From Devosia sp. (lineage in GTDB: Bacteria; Pseudomonadota; Alphaproteobacteria; Rhizobiales; Devosiaceae), in contig NZ_JAQGJV010000018.1 in assembly GCF_028290435.1 (NCBI RefSeq), positions 57,735 through 121,734 on the forward strand: DNA of 64,000 nucleotides. The letters are read 5' to 3'. Within the stretch, counting starts at the first letter, position 1, and the number at the start of each line of letters is the position of its first letter. Under the pieces are notes generated by a model. The model did no database searches. It was not told the DNA's origin and saw only the letters and a program-made list of their open reading frames with translations. Positions 18,843 to 28,007 of this stretch are shown piece after piece. Made by a program: the position numbers and the translations under genes.

Positions 18843-19463
18843 ATGTCCAAAGATGTAAAAAACGTTGCCGCCGCACCCCGTCGGGGTGGCCGGCGACCCG
18901 GATCAAGTGTGACGCGCCAGGCGGTGCTCGAGGCGGCCCGGTCCCGGTTCTCGCAAGACGGCTATGCCGCGGCGACGATCCGCAAGATCGCAGCCGATGC
19001 GGGCGTCGATGCGTCCCTCGTTATTCAGTTCTATGGATCCAAGGACGCCCTTTTTGCCGCCGCCATGTCGCTTTCGCCGACGGCGCTCACACACTTGTCG
19101 CAAGCCTTTGACGGGCCGCCGCCCACCCTTGGTGAGCGTGTCACCAATGCGTTCCTCGATCTTTGGGAGGGCGAGTCGCAGGTCTCGGAGCCGCTGCTGG
19201 CAATGTTGCGGGCCGCCATTTCCAACGATCAGGGTGCGGCCACACTGAGGGAGTTCATCCAGACACGCCTGTTGGAACAGCTCAGCCCGAAGCTGCCAGA
19301 TGGCCACGATGCCGCCGCACGGGCAGGGTTTGCGGCGGCGATGCTGATCGGCATTGTGGTCGGACGCGGCATTGTCAAAGTGCCCGTGCTTGTCGGCACG
19401 GATAGGGAGAGTGTGATCCGCCTCGTGGCGCCCGCAATCCAGGCCGTCCTGGTCGGCGTTTAG
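18843..19463 (+). CDS. TetR-family transcriptional regulator
   Basis: The 206-residue regulator has a basic N-terminal tail, then the TetR helix-turn-helix (RQAVLEAARSRF, ATIRKIAADAGVDASLVIQF, YGSKDALF) at about residues 22-70. The C-terminal ligand/dimer domain matches the TetR type with LLAMLRAAISNDQGAATLREF. It is divergent from the S15-type hydrolase and most likely represses it through the TAACTCA/TGAGTTA repeats. The 3' end is 13 bp from the convergent peptidase gene, with no visible terminator. Confidence 0.92.
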   Translation: MSKDVKNVAAAPRRGGRRPGSSVTRQAVLEAARSRFSQDGYAAATIRKIAADAGVDASLVIQFYGSKDALFAAAMSLSPTALTHLSQAFDGPPPTLGERVTNAFLDLWEGESQVSEPLLAMLRAAISNDQGAATLREFIQTRLLEQLSPKLPDGHDAAARAGFAAAMLIGIVVGRGIVKVPVLVGTDRESVIRLVAPAIQAVLVGV

Positions 19464-19476
19464 GGCTTCATCGCGT

Positions 19477-21465
19477 TCACGGCTTGGCGGCCGCCTGGCC
19501 CACCCAGGGCGCGATGTAGAACGTAGGGGTCAGGCTCCTGGCGCAACTGTCGTCGATCCGGCGCATCGGATTGTTGATGAAGGCCACGCCCATGTCCGCC
19601 ACGCAGGGTTGGTAGAGCACGGCTCCGTGCCCCGCCTCGGGAATGAGCACCGACTGGCCGTTTGCCAGCGTCGAAGCCGCCAGCGCGGCCCAGCTCGAAG
19701 CCGTCTGCACATCCCACGCGCTGCCGATGGCAAGGGTGGGAATGTCGCTGACCACTGGATCGTGGAATCCCTGCCGGGGCTGCGGCGGTACCTTGGCGCA
19801 GATGCCGAAGAAGCTGTCGATGGTCGATTGATAGACGGCCGCCAGGCCCGGGAAATGCAGCGTCGGCGTCACCGCCGCGAAGCCGGCTGGGGAGTTGAAC
19901 GGTATGCTTTCCTGGCAAGCGTAAAGTGCCAGGTGGGTGCCGAGCAGGAAATCGGCCTCGGCATCATGTGCGCTGGTGCCGATCAACTGGAACGATCCTT
20001 CGATCTCGCTCTCGCGCATCGCCTCGATCAGCGCCCGCAGCCGGCTTTGCGATGCGCCGGTAAAGTACTTGTCCACGAAGCCCAGCAGCGCCTCGCGCGA
20101 CGGCTGGGCATTCTGCAGGCCGATATAGTCGGCCACCATGCCGGTCAGCGTCGCCACCGCCTTGTCCTTGCCGTCGGCCGCGGCCAGCTCCTTGGTGGCC
20201 CCGGTGAGCTCGGCATCGAACAATTGTACGATCGGCCCATAGGCATCGGCGCGGTTGGCGGCGAACAGGTCCCACAGCGCCTGCTGCAGGCTGGTGCGTG
20301 CGGCAATGTCGGCGGCAAAGCCGGAGAGCGCGTCGGCCACCAGCTTGCGCTGGTCGACGGGCAGCACGGATGCCGCTTCAGTCACCGCAGCGGCATCCGG
20401 GGCGGGCAGGGTGAAGTTCTTGGCGTCCAGCATGTCGATGGTGGGGGTGGCCGCCGAGGCGTTCTGGGTGCCGCGATAGATTTCGTAGATATAGGCGGGG
20501 ATATAGGGGGTGAGGCTGCCCATGTTGCGCTGGCCGTTTCGCGCCAGGATCGGTTTGACGATGACGCTGGGCGGCACCGCAGTGCCCCCGAGGATCAGGG
20601 TGCCGGCGGCCGCCTTGTCGAGCAGCTCGCGGGTAATCCTGCCCAGGTCGGGATAGGCCGCATTGCAGGCGGCATCGGCGGCGCATTGCTCGGTCACCAG
20701 ATGAGTGGCCTCGTCGGCCGGCACGGCGGTGGTGTCATAGTCCTTGACCTGAGCCGGGACCACGCCATCGATGATGACCGCGCGCAGGCCTTCGGGCGCG
20801 GAGCGCATGACTTCGAGCGCCAGCTTGGTGCCATAGGAAATGCCGTAGAGATTGTAGCTGTGGTAGCCCAGCGCCTTGACGATGCTGCTGACATCCAGGG
20901 CATTCTGGGTGGTGTTGTAGGCCGCCAGGTCGACGCCGGCCGCCTGCAGTTCGCCGATGCAGTCGGCCATCGCCTGGTCGCTGCTGTCGCTCTGGCCCGG
21001 CAGCGCCAGGATGCTGGGTGCATCGCGGCCCAGCGCCTGGTAGCAGGCCACTGAACTGCCCGAAAGCCCGGCAGCGCGCTGGTCAAACAGCACGATGTCG
21101 CGCGTCTTGCGCCAGGGGTCGAAAATCTGCGCATAGCCGGCAATCTGGTCCACGAGGCCCCCGCCGGGACCGCCATGCAGCTGCACGAGCGGATCGGGTT
21201 CGGGGTAGCTCGAACTGGCCTTGAGCACCGCAAACTTCAGCTCAATCCGCCGTCCGTCGGGCGCGTCGTGGTTTTCGGGGACGTTGACCGTGCCGCAAAT
21301 GACCGTCCGGCCCTCGATTTCCTCATAGCCCAGGGGCTGCATGCAATGCTCGATGGTCACCGGATAGGCCGGATCGGCGCCGCCTGCCTGCAATTGCGCA
21401 AACGCTGTGGTGTCCGCATGCCCCGACAGGGCGGCGATAAGTTTCAGCAGGTGTGCAAAATCCAT
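19477..21465 (-). CDS. Alpha/beta-hydrolase peptidase, S33 tripeptidyl-aminopeptidase-like with TAP C-terminal domain
   Basis: The 662-residue protein has the S33 pattern: oxyanion motif HGGPGGG (98-103), nucleophile Ser210 in GISYGTK, Asp in AIGSAWDVQT and His in PEAGHGAV near the C-terminus, with a TAP-like C-terminal domain. It starts at ATG 21465 after CGGAGCCGGAC. The N-terminus has a weak hydrophobic stretch but no clear signal peptide, so localisation is uncertain although relatives are often secreted. Such enzymes remove di- or tripeptides or proline from peptide N-termini. Its closeness to a proline-peptide module may be meaningful but could be chance. Confidence 0.85.
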   Translation of the reverse strand: MDFAHLLKLIAALSGHADTTAFAQLQAGGADPAYPVTIEHCMQPLGYEEIEGRTVICGTVNVPENHDAPDGRRIELKFAVLKASSSYPEPDPLVQLHGGPGGGLVDQIAGYAQIFDPWRKTRDIVLFDQRAAGLSGSSVACYQALGRDAPSILALPGQSDSSDQAMADCIGELQAAGVDLAAYNTTQNALDVSSIVKALGYHSYNLYGISYGTKLALEVMRSAPEGLRAVIIDGVVPAQVKDYDTTAVPADEATHLVTEQCAADAACNAAYPDLGRITRELLDKAAAGTLILGGTAVPPSVIVKPILARNGQRNMGSLTPYIPAYIYEIYRGTQNASAATPTIDMLDAKNFTLPAPDAAAVTEAASVLPVDQRKLVADALSGFAADIAARTSLQQALWDLFAANRADAYGPIVQLFDAELTGATKELAAADGKDKAVATLTGMVADYIGLQNAQPSREALLGFVDKYFTGASQSRLRALIEAMRESEIEGSFQLIGTSAHDAEADFLLGTHLALYACQESIPFNSPAGFAAVTPTLHFPGLAAVYQSTIDSFFGICAKVPPQPRQGFHDPVVSDIPTLAIGSAWDVQTASSWAALAASTLANGQSVLIPEAGHGAVLYQPCVADMGVAFINNPMRRIDDSCARSLTPTFYIAPWVGQAAAKP

Positions 21466-21839
21466 GTCCGGCTCCGATGGCTGATTGACCCTGTTGGCTA
21501 GTCGCCCTGTACGGTGATCTCCGAAGCGGTTTTGGCATCGAGCCCTATGGTCAGCGTGAAAGCGCCGGCACCATCAACCCGTCTGCCTGGGTCCAATTAT
21601 TCAGCGCATTGGCGGGGCGTCAACAAAAAGCGCTTCTCCCATAAACATTTAACGGTCGGAGGCAAAACTGCCCCCTCGACTCCCGCAATCCCAGGTGCCA
21701 AATTATTGCTCGGCTCCTAAACCGTCGTTGGACGGAATGAACATCGCATTCTCATGGCGCTCGGCGCGGGGATAGTGGCGATATGCCCGGCACAGGGGCT
21801 GCCTGTAGTGGCCGGCCAACAATCGAAGCGAGACACGAG
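21466..21839. other. Intergenic region, 374 bp, no gene recognised
   Basis: Divergent gap between the S33-type peptidase and the SH3b protein. It is locally AT-richer (about 21645-21720) than its surroundings and must carry both promoters. I see no convincing operator, RNA gene or protein relic in it. Confidence 0.5.
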
Positions 21840-22808
21840 ATGAATGCCATCAAAATCGTTTTCCGCCTGATTTTCACGATGATCGTGCTGCTGCCCGGGG
21901 CAGCCTTGGCGCAGGATGCGCGCAGCGTCGACGTCCGCTTTCCGCGCGGCGCCTCCGGGACCACCATCAATGGCAGCGTGAGCGGCTACCAGAGCGTCAA
22001 CTATCGGATCGGCGTTTCCGCCGGCCAGCGCATGAGCGTGCAACTCGATACCAGCAATGCCAGCAACTACTTCAACATCACCGGGCCCGGCGCGTCCCAG
22101 GCCCTGTTCAATAGCTCGATTTCGGGCAACAGCACGAGCGTGGTCATCCCCTCGAGCGGCAATTACGTCGTCAGCGTCTACCTGATGCGCAACGCCGCCC
22201 GGCGCAACGAAACCGCCAGCTACCAGCTCAGCCTCTATGTCGAAGGGGCGGCGGCGGCTGCACCCAGGCCGACGCCGCCCGCGCCCGATTTTGCCGACGG
22301 GCTGCAGGGTGGCCCCGACTATTGGCAGGTTCAGGGCCTGGCGGGCGGCGACACGCTCAACGTGCGGTCCGGCCCCTCCACGGGCAACGCCGTTATCGGC
22401 ACCGTTCGCAACGGCGATGTGCTGCAGAATTTCGGCTGCACCATGAGTGGCAGCACGCGCTGGTGCCAGGTGCGCATGCCAAATGGCTCTCGCGGCTGGG
22501 TCGCCGGCCGCTACCTGCACGAATCCTTCGGCGCCTCACCGCGCCCCACGCCCCGGCCGACGCCGCTTCCCGTGCCGATACCATCCAGCCCGCCCGCGAA
22601 CGGCGTATCGACCAGCCAGATGCCACGCTTCTGCGCCGGCGAGGCCTCCGCCGAATACGGCGTGCGCCCGCAGGACATAACCACCAATATGGCGTTCCGG
22701 AGCGGTAACCAATACGTCTCCCAAGGCTCGTTCGATAACGACAACGACAGCAGCACGTTCTTCAATTGCTGGTTCAATCTCGACGGCAGCTTCGACAGGG
22801 TGGATTGA
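21840..22808 (+). CDS. Secreted SH3b-domain protein
   Basis: The 322-residue protein starts MNAIKIVFRLIFTMIVLLPG, a signal peptide cleaved near ALAQD. Residues about 20-135 form a beta-rich domain similar to the pre-peptidase/inhibitor-like domains (GTTINGSVSGYQSVNYRIGVSAGQ, with NYVVSVYLMRNAARRNE). After a Pro-rich linker comes a bacterial SH3 domain (GDTLNVRSGPSTGNAVIGTV to GSRGWVAGRYLHE, about 180-240), a second Pro-rich linker and a C-terminal domain with paired Cys (RFCAGEA, FNCWFN). SH3b proteins bind cell-wall or surface ligands. No function can be assigned beyond a periplasmic or surface location. The start follows GAGACACGAG. Confidence 0.85.
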   Translation: MNAIKIVFRLIFTMIVLLPGAALAQDARSVDVRFPRGASGTTINGSVSGYQSVNYRIGVSAGQRMSVQLDTSNASNYFNITGPGASQALFNSSISGNSTSVVIPSSGNYVVSVYLMRNAARRNETASYQLSLYVEGAAAAAPRPTPPAPDFADGLQGGPDYWQVQGLAGGDTLNVRSGPSTGNAVIGTVRNGDVLQNFGCTMSGSTRWCQVRMPNGSRGWVAGRYLHESFGASPRPTPRPTPLPVPIPSSPPANGVSTSQMPRFCAGEASAEYGVRPQDITTNMAFRSGNQYVSQGSFDNDNDSSTFFNCWFNLDGSFDRVD

Positions 22809-22879
22809 TCCACCAGGCTGCATCAAAGCCGCCGGCGCGAAATGCCGGCGGCGAGAAGCAACCAACACGTGCGGAGCCC

Positions 22880-23182
22880 ACATCACGGCCAGTTTTCCTG
22901 CTCCTCGAACGCGGCTCGAGCGCCTCGGTGCCCATCAAGGTCATGCGGCAGGTCGATGAAATCGTCTGGCTCTTGGAGGACACGCCGCTTTTCGTCGCCG
23001 GGCGCATCAGGGCGGCCACGGAGCGTTATATCAGGGCCATCGTGCCTCCATGCTGGCCGATCTGATCCGCTGCAACGACGTGCATGAATATTCCTGGCAC
23101 ACGCCGGGCCATACCGGCGGCACCGCCTTTCTCAAGACCGCAGTAGGCCGCATCTTCTACGACTATTTCGCACTGGTCGGCG
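22880..23182 (+). pseudogene. Relic of an Orn/Lys/Arg decarboxylase
   Basis: Two adjacent frames encode consecutive pieces of a PLP-dependent basic amino-acid decarboxylase. The first gives PVFLLLERGSSASVP then DEIVWLLEDTPLFVAGRI and RAIVPP; the second continues LADLIRCNDVHEYSWHTPGH then TGGTAFLKTAVGRIFYDYF. These match the end of the wing domain and the start of the PLP domain, joined by a frameshift near 23050. Only about 100 residues of a roughly 700-residue enzyme remain, without the PLP lysine. It runs directly into an antiporter relic. Confidence 0.8.
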
Positions 23183-23496
23183 ATGACGGTACTGCTGCTC
23201 CGCATCACCTATATGCTGGTCTTCGCCGCCGTCATCCGCCTGCGCTATACCCAGCCCGATACACCCCGCGCCTACCGTATTCCCGGCGGCGTTGCGGTGT
23301 CTGGATCGTGGGTGGCGTGGGCTTCCTCGCCACGGCCTTCGCCTTCGTGGTGGGCTGCCTCCCCACGAGCGATGCGGGCATGTCCGCCCCGGTCTACATC
23401 GCCATCATGCCCCGCGTCCCGCCCTCAGCCCGTCCCGCCGCCTGGAGCCTGTTTTCCCGCAGGTCGCAGCCGGCATTGCAACCGCGACCGAACTGA
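23183..23496 (+). pseudogene. Relic of an APC-superfamily amino-acid antiporter (GadC/AdiC-like C-terminus)
   Basis: The reading LLRITYMLVFAAVIRLRY then TQPDTPRAYRIPGG is the characteristic late segment of glutamate/GABA-type antiporters. After a frameshift near 23290 the next frame gives GVWIVGGVGFLATAFAFVVG then CLPTSDAG, the following membrane segment. Upstream transmembrane segments are missing. Decarboxylase and antiporter genes are normally neighbours in acid-resistance loci, so one internal deletion followed by frameshifts explains the structure. Confidence 0.75.
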
Positions 23497-23532
23497 AGTG
23501 CCCGCAGCGCCGGCGCGATCCCCGCGGGTCGG

Positions 23533-24291
23533 TCAGGCGATAAGGGCGCGAATATGATCTATCGAACGCCTGGCCAGCACTTTCCAGTCAGACGGGTTAT
23601 CGTGCTCGACCACCAAGGTCGTGGCTTTCGTGTTCCCGAAGAGCGGATAGAGCGCCTTCCAGTCGATGATGCCGTCGCCGGTGGGCACCCAGCCCTCGTC
23701 CAGTGCAGTCCCGGCCGGGGCTGTGTCCTTGAGCTGGATCGTGGTGATGCGATCGGCGTATTTCACCAATTCCTGCGCCGGATCGGCCCAGCCGCGCACC
23801 ACCCAGCCGATATCGAGCTCTAGTGTCACGTCGGGGCCGGCCGCTTCCATAATGTGGTCGATCGGTCGCGTCCGGTCCTCGAGTTTCACATATTCGAAGT
23901 CATGGTTGTGCCACTCGACGCGCAGTCCCTCGGCCTTGGCGCCCTCGGCGCCCCTGCGCAGGATTTCGCCCACCGATTGCCAGAACGCGGCGGTCGGGCG
24001 TCGCTCCGCCTGTGGGACATAGGGCGGGATCAGCGTCGTAGTGCCCAGCATGTGGGCATAGTCAAAGAACCGCTTGGGCTCCTTGTCGAGACCAGTCAGG
24101 GGCATGTGGATGCCCGAAACCTTCAGGCCCACCGCGTCGGCCTGTCGCTTGAAGCCGGCGGCATCGTGCTCGTAGTTGGGCAGGAACAGTTCCACCGCGT
24201 CGTAGCCGACTTCGGCGAGGTAGGCCAATTGCCCCTCTGCGGCGAACAGGCGCGAGGAATACATCTGGAACGAAACGTCGTAGCGCGACAT
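23533..24291 (-). CDS. Sugar phosphate isomerase/epimerase-like TIM-barrel protein (AP endonuclease 2 family)
   Basis: The 252-residue protein has the xylose-isomerase-like TIM-barrel pattern: SFQMYSSRLF start, YDAVELFLPNYEHD, SGIHMPLTGL, LRVEWHNHDFEYVKL with metal-binding Glu and His, TLELDIGWVVRGWAD, and VVEHDNPSDWK at the end. Such proteins bind a divalent metal and isomerise or epimerise sugars or inositol derivatives. AAGGAGG precedes ATG 24291. It lies 11 bp after a Gfo/Idh/MocA dehydrogenase gene on the same strand and is divergent from a CUT1 importer, so it likely acts on that importer's sugar. Confidence 0.9.
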   Translation of the reverse strand: MSRYDVSFQMYSSRLFAAEGQLAYLAEVGYDAVELFLPNYEHDAAGFKRQADAVGLKVSGIHMPLTGLDKEPKRFFDYAHMLGTTTLIPPYVPQAERRPTAAFWQSVGEILRRGAEGAKAEGLRVEWHNHDFEYVKLEDRTRPIDHIMEAAGPDVTLELDIGWVVRGWADPAQELVKYADRITTIQLKDTAPAGTALDEGWVPTGDGIIDWKALYPLFGNTKATTLVVEHDNPSDWKVLARRSIDHIRALIA

Positions 24292-24302
24292 GGCTGGCCT
24301 CC

Positions 24303-25469
24303 TTAGCCGGCAAATGCGAGGGGGGCGTTTGCGGCCTTGAACGGCGCCGCATCGGCTTCGGCCAGCAGGGGAGGGCGCTGGACCGTACTGGTGATATCGA
24401 CGAAGCGGCCCTCATCGGCGGAACGGATAATGCCCAAGAGGATTTCCAGCACATGGCGGGCGAATAGCCCCGATGCCCGCGGTTGGCGGCCCTTGTCGGC
24501 TGCGTCCAGCAGGTCGACCAGGCCGAGCCCGCGATAATTGCCGACCACGTTGCCCGATGGCCAGGTCCAGTTCTGGCGCCCGAAGGTGGTCTCCTCGACG
24601 TTCGAAATGTGACTTCCATCGGCATCGATGATCTGCAATTGGCCGCCGAAGAAATTGGGATCGGGCACCATCAGCGACGCCTTGGTGCCATGCAGCTCGA
24701 TGGGATTGGAATGCCCATGGCCCCAATTGTCGTAGCTAACGGAGAAATGGATTTGCGCGCCCGAAGCGAATTCCAGCAACGCCTGGCTGGTGGTCGGTGT
24801 GCCGACCTTCACGACGGTCCCCTGGTTCGGTCCCGCAGCGGTGACCTCTCGCTGTTCGAAGAACTTGGACGCCAAAGCGACCACGCGCTTGACCGGCCCC
24901 AGCAGGTTCACCAGCGCCGAAATGTAGTACGGGCCCATGTCCAGCACCGGTCCGGCGCCAACCTGATAGTACGGGGATGGATTGGGGTGCCAATCCTCCA
25001 TGCCGTGATTCATGAAATGGGCACTGCCGCTCTTGATCGTGCCGATGCGGCCCTCGTCGATCAGCCGCCGCGCCATCTGGTGCGCGCCGCCGAGGAAAGT
25101 GTCCGGCGCGAAGCCGATCAATAGGCCTGCCTTGTCGGCCTGCGCCAATAGAGCGTTCGCATCCTCAAGGCTCAGTGCCAGCGGCTTTTCCGAATAGGCG
25201 TGCTTGCCTGCAGCCAGGATCGCCCCCGTCACCGCCGCGTGGCTGGCGGGATTGGTCAGGTTGATCACCGCGTCGATATCCGGGCGTGCCAGCAGCGCCT
25301 CCATGCTCAACGCGTCGAGCCCGTATTCCGCGCCGCGGCGCTGCGCCGCCGCCATGTCGATATCGGCGCAGGCCACCAGCTTGATCGGCGCGAATATCTT
25401 TGCCAATCGCGCATAGGCGTCGAAAATATGCCCGCAGCCGATGACGCCCACGTTCCACTGCTTGCTCAT
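24303..25469 (-). CDS. Gfo/Idh/MocA-family NAD(P)-dependent oxidoreductase
   Basis: The 388-residue protein has an N-terminal Rossmann domain (WNVGVIGCGHIFDAYARLAK), the EKPLALSLEDA motif whose Lys is catalytic in the family, and a C-terminal alpha/beta substrate domain with GPVLDMGPYYISALVNLLGP where Asp and nearby Tyr/His shape the active site. It would oxidise or reduce a sugar or inositol using NAD(P). The ATG follows CGAGGAGCAGCGAG. With the TIM-barrel gene it forms a two-gene unit facing the CUT1 transporter, a common arrangement for uncharacterised glycoside or oxo-sugar catabolism. Confidence 0.93.
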   Translation of the reverse strand: MSKQWNVGVIGCGHIFDAYARLAKIFAPIKLVACADIDMAAAQRRGAEYGLDALSMEALLARPDIDAVINLTNPASHAAVTGAILAAGKHAYSEKPLALSLEDANALLAQADKAGLLIGFAPDTFLGGAHQMARRLIDEGRIGTIKSGSAHFMNHGMEDWHPNPSPYYQVGAGPVLDMGPYYISALVNLLGPVKRVVALASKFFEQREVTAAGPNQGTVVKVGTPTTSQALLEFASGAQIHFSVSYDNWGHGHSNPIELHGTKASLMVPDPNFFGGQLQIIDADGSHISNVEETTFGRQNWTWPSGNVVGNYRGLGLVDLLDAADKGRQPRASGLFARHVLEILLGIIRSADEGRFVDITSTVQRPPLLAEADAAPFKAANAPLAFAG

Positions 25470-25707
25470 ATCTCGCTGCTCCTCGCATGGCCTTTGGCCT
25501 TGATTGAGCGATACCGGCCCGACAGCGGATTGAACACGAAGATTTGCCGTGGCGAGTCCAGCCTATGGGACAAAGCAACCGGCTTCTGCATTTGCCCCTT
25601 TGACACTAAGGCGCTTCTCTGTTGGCCTAGGCAGTGTCGTCATTTGGCCATGGCAACAATAGCAGTCCTCGAAGACTGCGCCGGCCGACGCCCCTGAGGA
25701 GGAAAGA

Positions 25708-27021
25708 TTGGAAAAAGATAGTAAGCGCATGACGCTCGATCGCCGGCAGTTCATGCAGGCCGCCGGCGCTGGTCTTGCGGCCACGGCCGTTGCCGGCCTG
25801 CCATTCGCGGCGGTCGCGCAGGACAAGGTTGAACTGCTGCTCTGGGCCTGGACCCCCGATACCCAGGTGCAGGCCGACATGTTCACCAAGAAATACCCCA
25901 ACATATCGGTCAAGGTCGAGAATGTCGGGCAGGGTGGCCCGCACTACGTCAAGCTGCGCAACGCCATCCAGGCTGGCACCGGCCTGCCCGATCTGGCGCA
26001 GATGGAATTCAACTCCATCCCCAGCTTCAAGCAGCTGGGCGTGCTCGCCGATCTGGGCGCCGCCGCCAACCCGGTCAAGGACCAGTTCATCGACTGGACC
26101 TGGAAGGCCGTCAGCGACGGCGACAAGGTTTATGGCATTCCGTGGGATAGCGGCCCGATGGGTCTGCTCTATCGCAATGACGTGTTCGAGAAGAACAAGA
26201 TCGAAATCCCCGGCACCTGGGATGCCTATTCGGAAGCGTCCCTCAAGCTGGCGACCGATGCACCCGGCACCTACATGTCCAACTTCGGCGTCTCCGATGC
26301 GGGCTGGGTGGCGGCGGTATTGTGGCAGGCGGGCTGGCGTCCGTTCCACACCGAAGGCACCGATATCCAGATCAAGCTCAACGACGACATCGCCAAGAAA
26401 TGGGCTGGCTATTGGCAGAAGCTGATCGATGCCAAGGCCGTCGATACCAAGCCGATGTGGACCACCGAATGGTTCGCCGCGCTCGATGACGGCGTGCATG
26501 CGTCCTGGGTTACAGCGGCCTGGGCACCGGTGCTGATGCAGAACTCGATGAAGAAGAGCGTCGGTCTATGGCGCGCCGCGCCGATGCCGCAATGGACTGC
26601 GGGCGGCACCGTCACCTCCAACTGGGGTGGCTCGACCTTCGCGGCTATGACCACCACGCCGCACCCGGAAGAAGCGGCTCTGTTCGCCACCTTCATGGGC
26701 AGCGATCCGGAAGCGGCGGCACTGTGGAACTCCAAGCAGTTCCTGTTCCCGGTGCTCAAGAGCCTGATCGACGACAAGGCCCTGATGGGCGCGCCGAACG
26801 CGTTCTACGGCGGCCAGGCGGTCAACGAGGTGTTTGTGGTGTCCGAAAACCAGGTCGATCCGAGCTTCGAGTTCGCCCCGTTCCAGGATTTCGTCAACCA
26901 GACGATGCAGGACGAAATGTCGGCTTCGATCGCCGGCACCGGCACCCTCGCCGATGCCTTCGATCGCCTGCAGGACAAGGTCGTCGCCTACGCCACGGAC
27001 CAGGGCTACACGGTCTCCTGA
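25708..27021 (+). CDS. CUT1 sugar ABC transporter substrate-binding protein with Tat-like signal
   Basis: The 437-residue binding protein starts at TTG 25708, supported by AGGAGG at 25697-25702 with a 5-nt spacing; an in-frame ATG at 25729 has no such site. The N-terminus has RRQFMQAAGAGLAATAVAG, a twin-arginine-type signal cleaved near AVAQ. The mature part has family-1 features (LLLWAWTPDTQVQADMF, GTGLPDLAQMEF, GIPWDSGPMGLLYRND). It delivers a sugar or oligosaccharide to the permeases encoded downstream. A strong stem-loop follows the stop codon. Confidence 0.92.
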   Translation: MEKDSKRMTLDRRQFMQAAGAGLAATAVAGLPFAAVAQDKVELLLWAWTPDTQVQADMFTKKYPNISVKVENVGQGGPHYVKLRNAIQAGTGLPDLAQMEFNSIPSFKQLGVLADLGAAANPVKDQFIDWTWKAVSDGDKVYGIPWDSGPMGLLYRNDVFEKNKIEIPGTWDAYSEASLKLATDAPGTYMSNFGVSDAGWVAAVLWQAGWRPFHTEGTDIQIKLNDDIAKKWAGYWQKLIDAKAVDTKPMWTTEWFAALDDGVHASWVTAAWAPVLMQNSMKKSVGLWRAAPMPQWTAGGTVTSNWGGSTFAAMTTTPHPEEAALFATFMGSDPEAAALWNSKQFLFPVLKSLIDDKALMGAPNAFYGGQAVNEVFVVSENQVDPSFEFAPFQDFVNQTMQDEMSASIAGTGTLADAFDRLQDKVVAYATDQGYTVS

Positions 27022-27026
27022 CCCCA

Positions 27027-27065
27027 TTGATCCGGCGCGTAACCCTCCCGGGCGCGCCGGATCAA
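27027..27065 (+). terminator. Long perfect stem-loop downstream of the CUT1 binding-protein gene
   Basis: TTGATCCGGCGCG (27027-27039) pairs perfectly with CGCGCCGGATCAA (27053-27065), 13 bp with a 13-nt loop, followed by CCTTCGTTTTCG. It lies between the binding protein and first permease genes and probably both attenuates read-through and stabilises the upstream message. Confidence 0.65.
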
Positions 27066-27101
27066 CCTTCGTTTTCGTCAAGCCACGTCCAAGGATCGCT
27101 C

Positions 27102-28007
27102 ATGCCGGATGCCGTCGCGACCAGGCGGCGCGGACGGGTCTATGTGACCAAGTCCGTTGCCCCTTACCTGTTTCTGCTGCCCTTCATGGCCTTGTTCATC
27201 GCGTTCCTCATCGCGCCGCTGTGCTATGCCTTCGGCCTCAGCCTGTTCAAGACCACCATGGTGGCTGGCACCCAGTTCGTCGGCGCCGCCAACTACCTCA
27301 AGGTGTTCACCGATCCCTCGTTCTGGGACGGGGTCGTCCTGCTATTCAAATTCGGCCTGATGCAAATCCCCATCATGCTCGGCCTGGCGCTGCTCTATGC
27401 GCTGATCCTCGACAGCGGCCGCGTCTATGGGCGCAATTTCTTCCGCATCGCGTTCTTCATTCCCTATGCGGTGCCCTCGGTCATCGCCGCGCTGCTCTGG
27501 GGCTATCTCTATGGCCCGTCCTTTGGCCCGTTCGGCCAACTGGCCGAATTTTTCCACCTGCCCAAGCCGCAATTCCTGCTCGACGGTACCATTCTGGGCT
27601 CCATCGCCAATATCGCGGTGTGGGAGTTCATGGGCTATAACCTGATCATCTATTTCGCCGCGCTGCAGGCCATTCCGCAGGACTTGGAAGAGGCCTCGTC
27701 TGTCGATGGCGCGACCGGGCTGCAATATGCCCTGCGCATCAAGCTGCCGCTGATCATGCCGACGGTGATCGTCACCATCATTTTCTCGATCATCGGCACG
27801 CTGCAATTGTTCAGCGAGCCCTATCTAATGCGCAATCTGGCGCCGGGCATCATCAACAGCCATTACACGCCCAATTTCTATGCCTACACGCTGGCCTTCA
27901 CCAACCAGCAATACAACTATTCGGCCGCCGTCTCCTTCGTGCTGGGCGGGGTCGTGGCGGTGGTGTCCTATGTGTTCATGCTGCTCGCCAACCGTAGGGC
28001 CGCATAA
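27102..28007 (+). CDS. CUT1 sugar ABC permease (MalF/UgpA type)
   Basis: The 301-residue membrane protein begins MPDAVATRRRGRVYVTKS with AAGGA upstream; further upstream sequence in this frame is antisense-like and unrelated. It has about six hydrophobic segments, the periplasmic NYLKVFTDPSFWDGV loop and the cytoplasmic EAA motif EEASSVDGATGLQYALRIKLP. The stop shares a base with the next start (TAATG), indicating translational coupling with the partner permease. Confidence 0.94.
   Translation: MPDAVATRRRGRVYVTKSVAPYLFLLPFMALFIAFLIAPLCYAFGLSLFKTTMVAGTQFVGAANYLKVFTDPSFWDGVVLLFKFGLMQIPIMLGLALLYALILDSGRVYGRNFFRIAFFIPYAVPSVIAALLWGYLYGPSFGPFGQLAEFFHLPKPQFLLDGTILGSIANIAVWEFMGYNLIIYFAALQAIPQDLEEASSVDGATGLQYALRIKLPLIMPTVIVTIIFSIIGTLQLFSEPYLMRNLAPGIINSHYTPNFYAYTLAFTNQQYNYSAAVSFVLGGVVAVVSYVFMLLANRRAA

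Noticed and set aside
25640..25672. Palindrome TTGGCCATGGCAA upstream of the first CUT1 operon as an operator
   Set aside because: The core is only GCCATGGC, common in GC-rich DNA, and no second copy or matching regulator was found.
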